Source: Lysobacter antibioticus HS124
GTDB taxonomy: Bacteria > Pseudomonadota > Gammaproteobacteria > Xanthomonadales > Xanthomonadaceae
Direction of reading: 5' to 3'
NCBI RefSeq assembly: GCF_000336385.2
Contig: NZ_HG424443.1
Coordinates: 17,863-81,862 of the forward strand
Length of the DNA stretch: 64,000 nucleotides
A program made the translations under genes and the position numbers. A model generated the notes under the pieces. The model was not told the origin of the DNA and did no database searches. It worked only from the letters and a program-made list of their open reading frames with translations. This document shows, in pieces, positions 1 to 8,420 of the stretch. Numbering within the stretch: position 1 is the stretch's first letter; every line of letters begins with the position of its first letter.

Positions 1-2186
1 TGGCCGCTGGCGCGCACGCGTTCGAACACGTGCGGCGCGCCGGCGCGCAGGTGGGCGAGGCGGCGCCGCACCTGCTCGTCGATGTCGCCGGGACCGAGTT
101 CGCCGCGTTCGGCGTTCCAGCGGATCAGGTCGCTGACCGGACGGCCGACGTAAAGCATGCCGTCGGGGTAGTCGAGCAGTTCCTGATAGCGCCGGTTCCA
201 GGCCACCAGGCGCATCTCCGGGTCGACCACGCTGACGCCCTGGCTGATGTTTTCCAGGGTGGTCGACAACACCTGCCGATTGAAGCGCAGCTCCTGGTTG
301 GCCTCGTCGAGCAGGGCGACGACTTCGCCCAGCTCCATACCCGAACCGCGCAGCGCGCTGGTCAGGGTCAGGCGCGCCGAGGCGGCGCCGATCGCCGCGG
401 CCAGCAGGCGCTCGGTGAACTGGGCCAGGGCGCGGTCGGCCAATTGTTCGGGCTGCCAGGGGCGGCCCTGTTGCTGGGCGTAGTCCTCGAACGCGCGGCG
501 CGCATGGCGTTCGCCGACGATGCGCTCGGCCAGCGCCAGCAGATCGCCGCTGCGCACGCTGCCGGCCCAGCCGCCGGGGCCGAGCGCCGGACGCCGCACG
601 TACGGGTCGAGGAACGAGGCGGCCAGCAGCTGCTCCTGCAGCCGCGGCCGCTGCCGCGCGGACACGAACAGGAACGCGCCGATATTGGACAGCAGCGACC
701 AGAACGTGCCGTGGGTCAGGCCGTCCCAGCCGACCAGGCCGAACAACTGCTCCGGCCGCAGCCAGCCGATGCCGAGCGGACCGGTGGCGAGCCAGTCGCC
801 GCCGATCCAGCCGCCGCGCGCCAGCGCCGGCAGCAGCAGGGTGTAGCTCCACACCGTCGCGCCGGCGATCAGGCCGGCCAGCGCGCCGGCGCGGCTGGCG
901 CCGCGCCAGTACAAGCCGCCGATCAGCGCCGGTGCGAACTGGGCGACCGCGGCGAAGGCGAGCAGGCCGTGCTGGGCCAGGCCGTTGGCGCCGAGCGAGC
1001 CGCGGTGATAGGCATAGGCCATCAGCGCCAGCACGACGATGGTGAGGCGGCGCACCCACAGCACCTGGCGATCGAGTCCGGCGCTGTCGCGCAACGCGCC
1101 GCTGCGCAGCAGCAAGGGCACGATCAGGTCGTTGCTGACCATGGTCGACAGCGCCACGCTGGAGACGATGACCATGCCGGTCGCGGCCGAGAAACCGCCG
1201 ATGTACACCGCCAGCGCCAGCGCCTGGCGATCGAGCTGCAGCGGCAGCGCCAGCACGTAGGTGTCGGGCGAAACGCCGCTGGAGGCCAGCAGCGATTCGC
1301 CGGTCAGGGTGATCGGCACCACCAGCAGGGTGATCAGCAACAGGTAGCCGCCGAACAGCCAGCGTGCCGGGCGCAGATCGTTGGGGTCCTGGCATTCGAC
1401 CACGGCGACATGGAACTGGCGCGGCAGGCAGACGATCGCGGTGAAGGCGAGCAGGGTCTGGGTGACGAAGCCGGCCGGCAGCCCGGGCTGGATCACGATG
1501 TGCGCGGCATCGCCGATGCGCTGGGCGAGGCTGCCGTCGCCGGGCAGGTGGATCAGCGCGAACACGCCGATGGCGATGAAGGCCAGCAGCTTGACCAGCG
1601 ACTCCAGCGCCACCGCCAGGACCATGCCGTGGTGGTGCTCGGTGGCGTCGATGCGGCGAGTGCCGAACAGGATCGCGAACACCGCCAGCATCATCGCCAC
1701 GTAGAACGCCGGATCGGCGAGCAGGCCGCGGTCGGCCGGCACGCCGGCCAGCACTTCCACGCTCATCGCCACCGCCTTGAACTGCAGCGCCACGTAGGGC
1801 ACCGCCGCGGTCAGTGCGACCGTCGCGACCAGCGCCGCCAGGCCGGGCGCGCGGCCGTAGCGCGAGGACAGGAAGTCGGCGATGGAGACGATGCGGTGTT
1901 CGCCGGAGATCAGCACCAGGCGTTCGAGAATGCGCCAGCCGAAGGCCAGCATCAGCAGCGGGCCGAGGTAGATCGGCAGGAACCCCAGGCCGGTGCGCGC
2001 GGCGGTGCCGACCGCGCCGTAGAAGGTCCACGAGGAGCAGTACACCGCCAGCGCCAGCGAGTACACGGCGGTGCGCAGCCAGCGCGCGCGCGGCGTGCGT
2101 TCGCGCTGATCGCCGTAATAGGCGACCGCGAACAGCAGGCCGACGTAGCCGGCCGATACCAGCAGCAGGATCCAGCCTGGGATCAA
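1..2186 (-). CDS. Hybrid sensor histidine kinase with sodium/solute symporter N-terminus (partial)
   Basis: Read on the minus strand, the protein begins IPGWILLLVSAGYVGLLFAV and runs through about a dozen hydrophobic segments typical of the SSS (PutP-like) family, with motifs such as YCSSWTFYGAVGTAARTG near residues 50-70. After roughly residue 540 a soluble linker leads to a PAS-like stretch (LENISQGVSVVDPEMRLVAWN). This is the architecture of CbrA-type sensors, in which a transporter-like domain is joined to a PAS domain and a histidine kinase. The kinase part lies beyond the left edge, so about 728 residues are seen. The only start codon after the upstream in-frame stop (near 2219) is TTG at 2186. 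It probably senses a nutrient or carbon signal at the inner membrane; the ligand cannot be read from sequence. Confidence 0.85.
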   Translation of the reverse strand, partial: MIPGWILLLVSAGYVGLLFAVAYYGDQRERTPRARWLRTAVYSLALAVYCSSWTFYGAVGTAARTGLGFLPIYLGPLLMLAFGWRILERLVLISGEHRIVSIADFLSSRYGRAPGLAALVATVALTAAVPYVALQFKAVAMSVEVLAGVPADRGLLADPAFYVAMMLAVFAILFGTRRIDATEHHHGMVLAVALESLVKLLAFIAIGVFALIHLPGDGSLAQRIGDAAHIVIQPGLPAGFVTQTLLAFTAIVCLPRQFHVAVVECQDPNDLRPARWLFGGYLLLITLLVVPITLTGESLLASSGVSPDTYVLALPLQLDRQALALAVYIGGFSAATGMVIVSSVALSTMVSNDLIVPLLLRSGALRDSAGLDRQVLWVRRLTIVVLALMAYAYHRGSLGANGLAQHGLLAFAAVAQFAPALIGGLYWRGASRAGALAGLIAGATVWSYTLLLPALARGGWIGGDWLATGPLGIGWLRPEQLFGLVGWDGLTHGTFWSLLSNIGAFLFVSARQRPRLQEQLLAASFLDPYVRRPALGPGGWAGSVRSGDLLALAERIVGERHARRAFEDYAQQQGRPWQPEQLADRALAQFTERLLAAAIGAASARLTLTSALRGSGMELGEVVALLDEANQELRFNRQVLSTTLENISQGVSVVDPEMRLVAWNRRYQELLDYPDGMLYVGRPVSDLIRWNAERGELGPGDIDEQVRRRLAHLRAGAPHVFERVRASG

Positions 2187-2923
2187 GGGCGCGGCGTCGG
2201 GTGGATGATGCGGTCGAGTTTACGGCCTCGGCGGCGGCTACGGACCGCGGCGGGCCTGCGACTTGGGCCGGGCGGTTCGCAGGAACGGCGGCAGCCGGGT
2301 TCGCCGCGGTCGTGGGCCGATTCAGGGCGCCACTCGAGCCGTCGTGTCGGCGTGGGCCGGAGCGCTCGAACGACCTTCAGGCCGTCGCGTCCGCGCAGGC
2401 GGGTCTCCGCAGACTCCGGCGCGATGCCCGGCGCGATGCTGGGTGAAGCCCCGGACTCCCGTTTTCATGGGGAAGACGAGAGGAGGCTTTCGTGGACATG
2501 ACGACAGGCGAGGTGGCGCGGTGGTTTGCGTGCGGGCCGCGTCGGCGCGCCCTGGAGGGCGCATGCACGAGGCGCCGGAGCGCCACCGAGCCGCGCATTG
2601 CTGTCCTGCCGCATCGTGGGATGCCGCGCGCGCAACGTCCTGAACGTTGTCCACCCTCGCCACAGTCGGGTTGAGCCGTCTATCAAGGTTCCGCGCTGCG
2701 TCCGCGCTCCCGCGCCGCGGAGCCTACCGCGATCACGGTTTGCCGCGTCCGCATTTGCCAAGGTCGCCCGCGCACGGCCGGGCCAGGCCGTGCGCCATCC
2801 CAGTCACCCCCGGCGCAGCAACCGCCACGCCTGTCCGCCGCCCGTTGCCGGCGCGGCGGACCGGCGCGCGTCCGCACGCTTCCCTGTTGCCTTCGCGCCA
2901 CCACGCCACAGGAGGATTCGCGA
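2187..2923. other. Intergenic region between sensor kinase and protease genes
   Basis: About 740 bases separate the divergent sensor kinase and first protease gene. The open frames here are short, overlap one another on both strands and have no recognisable protein content, as expected from chance in GC-rich DNA. The region must hold both divergent promoters, but I see no convincing -35/-10 pair. An AGGAGG-like site (caggaggattcgcg) just before 2924 is the ribosome binding site of the protease. Confidence 0.6.
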
Positions 2924-4183
2924 ATGAACCACGGACTGCAGAACCCGCCCGTTTCCAAGTTGCTCGCTGCCAAGTCGCTGGCTCCCGCGGTGCTCGCCGC
3001 GGCCTTGGGCCTGGCGCTGCCCGCCGCGGCGCAGACCGCGCCCGCGCCGCTCAAGATCGCCGACGTGCGCGCGGTCGACCTGCAGTTGGGCGCGCAGCCC
3101 GGCCGCGTGGGCCGCGCCGGTGTCGATGCGGGCGCCAAGGCGGTGGAGATCCGCACCCCCGATGCATCCTTCATCAAGGTGCATTTCGAACACTTCTCGC
3201 TGCCGGCCGGAGTGACCCTGGAAGTCGCCAGCCCGGACGGGCGCGAGGTGTATCGCTACAGCGCCGACCGCCGCGACGGCCACACCGTCGCCGCCGATCT
3301 GGGCGAAGACGGCAAGACCCGCTTCTCGGCGATGTCGATCTCCGGCCCGGTCGCGGTGCTGCGTCTGGTCGGCGCCGCGCGCGAGCCGTGGCGTGCCGAT
3401 CACGGAATCAAGGTGTCGCGCTATCTGGAAGGCTATCCGGAAGACATGCTGCCGGAGCTGCAGAACGAAGGCTTGCTGAGCACCGACGCCGGCGGCAAGT
3501 CGATCTGCGGCACCGACAACAAGCAGGCGGCGGCCTGCTACGTCACCAGCGACCCGTTCGCCTACGCCCGCTCCAAGCCGGTGGCGCGCGCGGTCATGAG
3601 CGGCGGCAGCCTGTGCACCGCCTGGCGGGTGGGCGCGCAGAACCGCATGTTCACCAACAACCATTGCATCAGCACCGCCGCCGGCGTGGCCGGCGCCGAA
3701 TTCTGGTTCAACTACCAGCGCAGCACCTGCACCGGTGCGCAGGCGACGGTGACCAAGGTCGCCGGCGACCAGATGCTCAAGACCAACACCACGCTGGACT
3801 ACACGCTGTTCACGGTGAAGAACTTCGCCAGCATCTCCGGCTTCGGCTATCTCGGCCTGGACCCGCGCGCGGCGGTGGCCAACGAAGGCCTCTTCATCGC
3901 CGGTCATCCGGGCGGGCGGATGAAGGAGCTCAGCATCGCCGACACCCAGAACAGCGGCGGCAAGTGCCGCGCCGATGCGCCCAGCGTCACCGGCAATGCG
4001 CCCAACAGCGACGTGGGCTATTACTGCGATACTGAAGGCGGCAGCTCGGGCTCGCCGGTGATCGCGCGCTCCAGCGGCAAGGTGCTGGCGCTGCACCACT
4101 TCGGCGGCTGCTTCAACTCCGGCGCGAAGATCTCGCTGATCTGGCCGCAGGTGTCGACCTACTTCGGCGGCGTGATTCCCTGA
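2924..4183 (+). CDS. Secreted trypsin-like serine protease (S1 family), copy 1
   Basis: A 419-residue preproprotein. Residues about 12-37 form a signal peptide ending in ALPAAAQ. A propeptide-like beta-rich region follows, and the protease domain begins near residue 190. The catalytic triad is visible: His247 in TNNHC, Asp292 in TLDYTL and Ser375 in EGGSSGSP. Asp369 lies six residues before the serine, where trypsin has its Asp189, so cleavage after Lys or Arg is plausible. Eight cysteines in the mature region suggest disulfides. The ribosome binding site AGGAGG lies just upstream of ATG. Lysyl- and arginyl-endopeptidases of Lysobacter are the likely relatives; the exact specificity is inference. 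It is followed by a close paralogue at 4560. Confidence 0.9.
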   Translation: MNHGLQNPPVSKLLAAKSLAPAVLAAALGLALPAAAQTAPAPLKIADVRAVDLQLGAQPGRVGRAGVDAGAKAVEIRTPDASFIKVHFEHFSLPAGVTLEVASPDGREVYRYSADRRDGHTVAADLGEDGKTRFSAMSISGPVAVLRLVGAAREPWRADHGIKVSRYLEGYPEDMLPELQNEGLLSTDAGGKSICGTDNKQAAACYVTSDPFAYARSKPVARAVMSGGSLCTAWRVGAQNRMFTNNHCISTAAGVAGAEFWFNYQRSTCTGAQATVTKVAGDQMLKTNTTLDYTLFTVKNFASISGFGYLGLDPRAAVANEGLFIAGHPGGRMKELSIADTQNSGGKCRADAPSVTGNAPNSDVGYYCDTEGGSSGSPVIARSSGKVLALHHFGGCFNSGAKISLIWPQVSTYFGGVIP

Positions 4184-4559
4184 TGCGACGCGGCTGAGCG
4201 ACGTGCGGCTCCGGCGCCGATATCGGCGCCGGAGCCGTGCGCACGACGGCGTTCCGGGGCGTCCGCGCGCGATCGGTGCCGCGGTTGCGGAAAGCCGCTG
4301 GCCTGCGGCGCGGCGACGATCTAGGGCTGCTGCGCTCCGCGACGGCGCCGCACGTTCAGCCGATGCGCACACCCGCGTTGCGCGGTGCGTTCAAGTTCCG
4401 GACATCGGCCGACCGAATCTGATGCGGTTCACGTTTATGCGCGCAATCGGCCGCGCCCGGCGCGCCTGTGCGGCGCCGTCGCTGTGCAAGCTCGTGCCCG
4501 GCGCATGCGCGACGATCGACGTCGCGCAGTGAGCGCCGGGTCGTCATCAAGGAGACGAT
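4184..4559. other. Spacer between tandem protease genes
   Basis: 376 bases without a credible gene. Just after the first protease stop there is an inverted repeat, gtgcggctccggcgccgat / atcggcgccggagccgtgc (4203-4240), a strong stem-loop that could terminate or stabilise the upstream transcript although no T-run follows. The second protease therefore probably has its own promoter here; the AAGGAG site at 4549-4554 serves its start codon. Confidence 0.5.
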
Positions 4560-5795
4560 ATGTCCATCGCAAACCTGCCGTTGTGTACGCTCGGCCTGTT
4601 GGTGAGCGCCTGCCTGTCCACCGCATCGGCGTTCGCCGCCGAGCGCCCGGCGCCGCTGCGCGCCGGCGAAACCCGTGCCATCTCCCTCAGTCTGGGGCCG
4701 CAACAGGGCCTGTCGAAGTCGGCCTGGTCCAAGCCGGTGCAGATCCGCGCTGCGGACGCGGCCTACATCAAGGTGCATTTCGAGCACTTCGCTTTGCCCG
4801 CCGGCGTGACCCTGGAAGTGTCGGACCCGCAACGCCGCGAGGTGTACCGTTATAGCCAAGGCGACCTGGGCCGGCACACCGTCGATGCGAGCCTGGGCGA
4901 AGACGGCAAGACCCGTTTCGGCGCGATGTCGGTCGCCGGCGACACCGCGGTGCTGCGCCTGGTCGGAACGCCGACCGAACCGTGGGCGCCGCATCACGGC
5001 GTGCGCATCAGCCGTTACGACGAAGGCTTTCCGCAGCCGCTGATGGGCGAGTTGGGCGAGGCCGGCCTGCTCGGCGGCGATGCATCGTCGAAGTCGATCT
5101 GCGGGGCCAAGGACAGCCGCCCGGTGGCCTGCTACGCCGCCACCGATGCGACGGCGGTCGCGCGCTCCAAGCCGGTCGCATTGATCCTGCTCAACGGCAC
5201 CAAATGGTGCACCGCCTGGCGCGTCGGCGCGGGCAATCGCGTCTTCACCAACAACCACTGCCTCGACAGCGCCGCGGATGTGGCCGCGTCCGAGTACTGG
5301 TTCAACTACCAGGCCACCACCTGCGCCGGCACCGCCAGCGGCGCGGTGACCAAGGTCGCCGGCGACCAGATGCTCAAGACCGACCAAACCCTGGACTACA
5401 CCCTGCTGACGGTGAAGAACGCTGCCGCCATCTCCGGCTTCGGCTATCTCAGCCTGGACGTGCGCAAGCCGGTGGTCGGCGAAGAGATGTACATCAGCGG
5501 CCATCCGGCGACGCGCATGAAAGAGCTGTCGGTGGTCAGCGATCGCGACGGCGGGGGCCGTTGCAAGATCATCGATGCCGATGCGGACGGCTACGGCACC
5601 GATACCGATGCCGGTTACTACTGCGACACCGAGGGCGGCAATTCCGGTTCGCCGGTGTTGGCGCGCTCTTCGCACAAGGCGGTGGCGCTGCACCACTTCG
5701 GCGGCAGCTGCAACCTGCAGGCGCCCAACCGAGGGGTGAAGATGCAATTGATCTGGCCGCAGGTGAAGTCGTTCTTCGGCAACGTGGTGCCTTGA
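4560..5795 (+). CDS. Secreted trypsin-like serine protease (S1 family), copy 2
   Basis: A 411-residue paralogue of the preceding gene with the same plan: signal peptide (residues 1-27, ending SAFAA), propeptide-like segment containing the shared IKVHFEHF motif, then the protease domain. The triad is His233 (TNNHC), Asp279 (TLDYTL) and Ser362 (EGGNSGSP), with Asp356 six residues before the serine. The first copy has SSG around the nucleophile while this one has NSG, and its surface loop before the nucleophile (DADGYGTDTDAG) is acidic and possibly calcium-binding. AAGGAG eight bases upstream supports the start. The pair appears to be a tandem duplication that has diverged, giving two secreted degradative enzymes. 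Confidence 0.9.
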   Translation: MSIANLPLCTLGLLVSACLSTASAFAAERPAPLRAGETRAISLSLGPQQGLSKSAWSKPVQIRAADAAYIKVHFEHFALPAGVTLEVSDPQRREVYRYSQGDLGRHTVDASLGEDGKTRFGAMSVAGDTAVLRLVGTPTEPWAPHHGVRISRYDEGFPQPLMGELGEAGLLGGDASSKSICGAKDSRPVACYAATDATAVARSKPVALILLNGTKWCTAWRVGAGNRVFTNNHCLDSAADVAASEYWFNYQATTCAGTASGAVTKVAGDQMLKTDQTLDYTLLTVKNAAAISGFGYLSLDVRKPVVGEEMYISGHPATRMKELSVVSDRDGGGRCKIIDADADGYGTDTDAGYYCDTEGGNSGSPVLARSSHKAVALHHFGGSCNLQAPNRGVKMQLIWPQVKSFFGNVVP

Positions 5796-6144
5796 TCCGG
5801 GGCCGGTCGCGAGGCCGCGGACCGCGCGGCCTCGCGGCGTCGACTCATGGCGCCGGTGGCGGTGGATACCGGTTTTTTATCGGGTGCCGGGACGGGGAAA
5901 ACCGCGACGCATCCGATTGAACGTCGTCTCCGCGGAAGTGGGCGTCGCTTTACTTCGGCATGAACCCGCGGGGCTTTATCCGGGTATGGCGCTGAAGCCT
6001 TTGGATGCCCGCCTGCGCGGACATGGCGGTTTGGAGAGGTGGCGCCGAGTCCGCCCGTCGCCGTTCCCGCGACGCCGGGAGGCCGGAGTGCTATCCAGGC
6101 GCGGCTTCGGGGCCTCGATCCTCTCTCCAATCCCGAATCCCGAA

Positions 6145-6172
6145 AAGAAAAAACCCGCCACGAGGGCGGGTT
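6145..6172 (-). terminator. Rho-independent terminator of the rpmB-rpmG operon
   Basis: Perfect 8-bp stem AACCCGCC/GGCGGGTT (6152-6159 with 6165-6172) and a five-base loop. Read on the minus strand it is followed directly by TTTTTTCTTTTC, the expected T-rich tail. It sits about 85 bases past the rpmG stop codon. Confidence 0.85.
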
Positions 6173-6185
6173 CTTTCCGAAGGCT

Positions 6186-6210
6186 CTGGATTCCCGCTCT
6201 CGCGGGAATG
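6186..6210. repeat. REP-like palindrome (ttcccgc-tctc-gcgggaa)
   Basis: Perfect inverted repeat TTCCCGC...GCGGGAA at 6191-6208, in the context ggattcccgctctcgcgggaatgag. Elements of the form GGATTCCCGC-N-GCGGGAATGA are common extragenic palindromes in Xanthomonadaceae; related but degenerate versions occur near 6007 and 6063. Confidence 0.6.
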
Positions 6211-6256
6211 AGGCGATGGCAGCGGCGTTCGCGCTGGGCGCGAACGCGCCATGGCC

Positions 6257-6421
6257 TCACTTGATCTTGCCTTCCTTGTAGATCACGTGCTTGCGAACGA
6301 CGGGGTCGTACTTCTTGACCTCCATCTTGTTCGGGGTGTTCTTCTTGTTCTTGTCGGTCGTGTAGAAATGACCGGTGTTGGCCGTCGAGATCAGGCGGAT
6401 CTTGTCGCGCTTGGAAGCCAT
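6257..6421 (-). CDS. rpmG: 50S ribosomal protein L33
   Basis: Too short for many ORF finders but clear on the minus strand: a 54-residue protein starting [20 protein letters not shown] and ending [14 protein letters not shown]. It is a component of the large ribosomal subunit near the tRNA exit site. The length is typical of the family and the family's zinc-ligand cysteines are absent, so this is the C-minus, zinc-independent form. An AGGAGG-like site (gaggaggactgaacc) precedes the ATG at 6421. It is downstream of rpmB by 13 bases and ends at a strong terminator. Confidence 0.97.
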   Translation of the reverse strand: MASKRDKIRLISTANTGHFYTTDKNKKNTPNKMEVKKYDPVVRKHVIYKEGKIK

Positions 6422-6434
6422 GGTTCAGTCCTCC

Positions 6435-6671
6435 TCAGATCTTTTCGCCGCGAGCGCGGAGCTCGGCGAGGACGGCGTCGATGCCGTTCTTGTCGATGGT
6501 GCGCAGGGCATTGGCGGAAACGCGCAGCTTCACCCAACGGTTCTCACTGGCGACCCAGAAGCGGCGCTCGTGCAGGTTGGGGAGGAAACGGCGGCGGGTC
6601 TTGTTCATGGCATGCGAGACGTTGTTGCCAGTCGTCGTTCGCTTGCCCGTTACTTGGCATACGCGGGACAT
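6435..6671 (-). CDS. rpmB: 50S ribosomal protein L28
   Basis: A 78-residue protein beginning [21 protein letters not shown] with the family motifs [17 protein letters not shown] and [13 protein letters not shown]. It belongs to the large ribosomal subunit. The length equals the usual proteobacterial L28. It is followed after 13 bases by rpmG, the standard rpmB-rpmG arrangement, and both share the terminator near 6160. A ribosome binding site (cgaggtgcg) lies before the ATG. Confidence 0.98.
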   Translation of the reverse strand: MSRVCQVTGKRTTTGNNVSHAMNKTRRRFLPNLHERRFWVASENRWVKLRVSANALRTIDKNGIDAVLAELRARGEKI

Positions 6672-7141
6672 TACGCACCTCGAAAGGAGTCTGTGCTTCC
6701 CTTAGCCAGGGAGGCGGCGGCCCCGGCACCGGCATCGAAAGATGCTTGCGCCACGCGATTCGGGCAGGAATCCGCGCTGCACGTGGCGGCCCGGAATCGC
6801 GTTTCCGGACCGCCCGGTCGTTCCTGGGAACGGGCCGGACGCAGCGAGCCGCGCATTATGCAGGCAAATCCCTATCCGGACAAGCACTTGGCGGGTCGCC
6901 GGCCGAAATGCCCTGCGGTCGCGTGAATCCATGAGATGAAGCGCCCTCCCCGCCGCTAGGAGCGGCGTGAGCCGCGGCCGCCGCAGCGGTGGTCGGCAGC
7001 GCGGTCTCCGCGGCCGGATCGTCCACGGCCTGCCACGTCCGATCTTCGGGGCTAAAGCGGTGGCCTCAGTCCTGTTGCGGGTGGTTGCGGCTCACGCCGC
7101 TCCTACAAGGGCGCGTCGCACCCGCGCAGGTAGCCGAGGCC
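6672..7141. other. Intergenic region with inverted pair of dispersed repeats
   Basis: 470 bases upstream of rpmB and downstream of the gene at 7142. They must hold the rpmB promoter and the end of the 7142 transcript. The main structure is an inverted pair of 25-base repeats at 6957-6981 and 7083-7107. No plausible protein gene is present. Confidence 0.6.
6957..7107. repeat. Inverted pair of TAGGAGCGGCGTGAGCCGC elements
   Basis: Left arm 6957-6981 (taggagcggcgtgagccgc...) and right arm 7083-7107 (its reverse complement with two changes) enclose about 100 bases. Each arm is itself partly palindromic (GCGGCGTGAGCCGC). The same element occurs at 30937-30963, 31072-31098 and 36792-36818, so this is a dispersed extragenic repeat family, here in the doublet form seen for REP/BIME elements. 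Confidence 0.75.
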
Positions 7142-7477
7142 TCAGTGGCTGGCCTTGTCGCGGTGCCAACCGCGGTGCTTGATGTCCAGGTACAGGCTGT
7201 AGGCGGCGGTGAAGGCCGGGAACAGGTTCTGGATCACCCCGACCGAGTCCTGCTTCTGCGAGAACAGGAAGTAGCTCAGGGTCATGGCGCTGCCGACCAG
7301 GCTCATGTACCAGAACAGGCGCGGGATCACCGGCTTGCCCATGCGCTTGCTGGCGACGAACTGGACCAGCCAGCGGCCGCCGAACATCAGCGCGCCGACC
7401 AGGCCGATCAGCTTCCACGGCGACATGTGCAGGCCGGTCCAGGCCAGCCATTCGATCGGCGAATTCATGAAGTCCAT
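7142..7477 (-). CDS. Lipid-A-disaccharide synthase N-terminal-like membrane protein
   Basis: A 111-residue protein with three hydrophobic segments (about residues 20-40, 55-75 and 82-95). Its pattern WKLIGLVGALMFGGRWLVQFVAS...IPRLFWYMSLVGS matches the LAB_N family, small inner-membrane proteins resembling the N-terminal piece of some lipid-A-disaccharide synthases. These are usually coupled to glycosyltransferases that modify lipid A or undecaprenyl-linked sugars, and here the gene lies 10 bases downstream of a GT2 gene. The precise role is not established for the family. Confidence 0.85.
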   Translation of the reverse strand: MDFMNSPIEWLAWTGLHMSPWKLIGLVGALMFGGRWLVQFVASKRMGKPVIPRLFWYMSLVGSAMTLSYFLFSQKQDSVGVIQNLFPAFTAAYSLYLDIKHRGWHRDKASH

Positions 7478-7487
7478 GGCGGCGCCT

Positions 7488-8228
7488 TCAGCGTTCGACC
7501 ACCGCGGTGACCTTGCCGCGGCGGATCAGCCAGGCCACCCCGCGCAGGTCGGCGATGCCGACCAGGGCGCGGTTGAGATTGTTGTACTTGGATACGCCGG
7601 CGCCGCGCGGGCGATGGTTGACCGGCACGCTCAGGGTCTTCCAGCCGGCGCGCTGCATCAGCGCCGGCAGGTAGCGGTGCATGTGGTCGAAGTAGGGCAG
7701 GTCGAGAAAGGCGGCGCGCTCGAACAGCTTGATGCCGCAGCCGGTGTCGGGGGTGTCGTCGCGCAGCATGCGGCGGCGGATCGCATTGGCCCACTTCGAG
7801 GCCCAGCGCTTGCTGCCCGAGTCCTGGCGGTTGACCCGCCAGCCGGCGAACAGCTTCACCTCCGGCGCCGATTCGGCGCGCTTGGCCAGCAGCTTGGGGA
7901 TGTCGGCCGGATCGTTCTGGCCGTCGCCGTCGAGGGTCGCGATCCAGGCGCCGCGCGCGGCCTTGACCCCGGTGCGCACCGCGGTGCTCTGCCCGCTCTG
8001 GGTCACGTGGTGCAGCACCCGCAGCTCGGGCACGCCGGCCTTCAGGGCCTGCAGCGCGGCCAGGGTGCCGTCGCGCGAATGGTCGTCGATGTAGACGATC
8101 TCGAAGTCGCCGCCGTCGGAAGGCGCGCGGCCGCGCAGGGCGGTGGTGATCTCCTGGATCAACGGCGCGACGTTGTCCTGCTCGTTGAACACCGGAACGA
8201 CGACGGACAGCTGGGGCGATTGGGTCAT
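7488..8228 (-). CDS. GT2 family glycosyltransferase (dolichyl/undecaprenyl-phosphate sugar transferase-like)
   Basis: 246 residues. The N-terminal GT-A fold is recognisable from LSVVVPVFNEQDNVAPLI, the metal-site region IVYIDDHSRDGT and TLDGDGQNDP. There are no clear C-terminal membrane helices, as in polyprenyl-phosphate mannose/glucose synthases of the DPM1 type. It probably transfers a sugar from a nucleotide donor to a lipid phosphate carrier at the inner face of the membrane. The downstream LAB_N gene and upstream epimerase suggest modification of lipopolysaccharide or another envelope glycan. The donor sugar cannot be read from sequence. Confidence 0.88.
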   Translation of the reverse strand: MTQSPQLSVVVPVFNEQDNVAPLIQEITTALRGRAPSDGGDFEIVYIDDHSRDGTLAALQALKAGVPELRVLHHVTQSGQSTAVRTGVKAARGAWIATLDGDGQNDPADIPKLLAKRAESAPEVKLFAGWRVNRQDSGSKRWASKWANAIRRRMLRDDTPDTGCGIKLFERAAFLDLPYFDHMHRYLPALMQRAGWKTLSVPVNHRPRGAGVSKYNNLNRALVGIADLRGVAWLIRRGKVTAVVER

Positions 8229-8420
8229 GGCTCGGAAACTCGCGTTGGGCGCTCGGGGCCGGGGCCGTCTACTGCAACGGGAACCGCGGCCGCCGCGGGC
8301 CTTTCTTATGGGCCGCCCGCTCCCGCGAGAGAGGGGCGAATCGTACCGGCGCGGTACGTTGCCGCGCCGTGAGGCGGTCCGGCCGGCGGATCCTTCCGCA
8401 AACGGGGCCGGACCGCGGGT

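Larger units (their letters stand above)
5796..6256. other. Intergenic region rich in extragenic palindromes
   Basis: Lies between convergent genes (protease 2 and rpmG). It contains several palindromic pieces: gcccgcctgcgcggac near 6007, ttcccgcgacgccgggag near 6063, ttcccgctctcgcgggaa at 6191-6208 and the rpmG terminator at 6145-6172. I see no protein gene. Confidence 0.6.

Noticed and set aside
30..2501. Long plus-strand open frame of 823 codons
   Set aside because: Low-complexity Arg/Ala/Gln/His-rich translation typical of the strand opposite a GC-rich gene; the minus strand gives a clear symporter-type sensor.
2465..2761. Short minus-strand frame in the upstream region of the protease
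   Set aside because: No ribosome binding site, no family match and heavy overlap with other chance frames.
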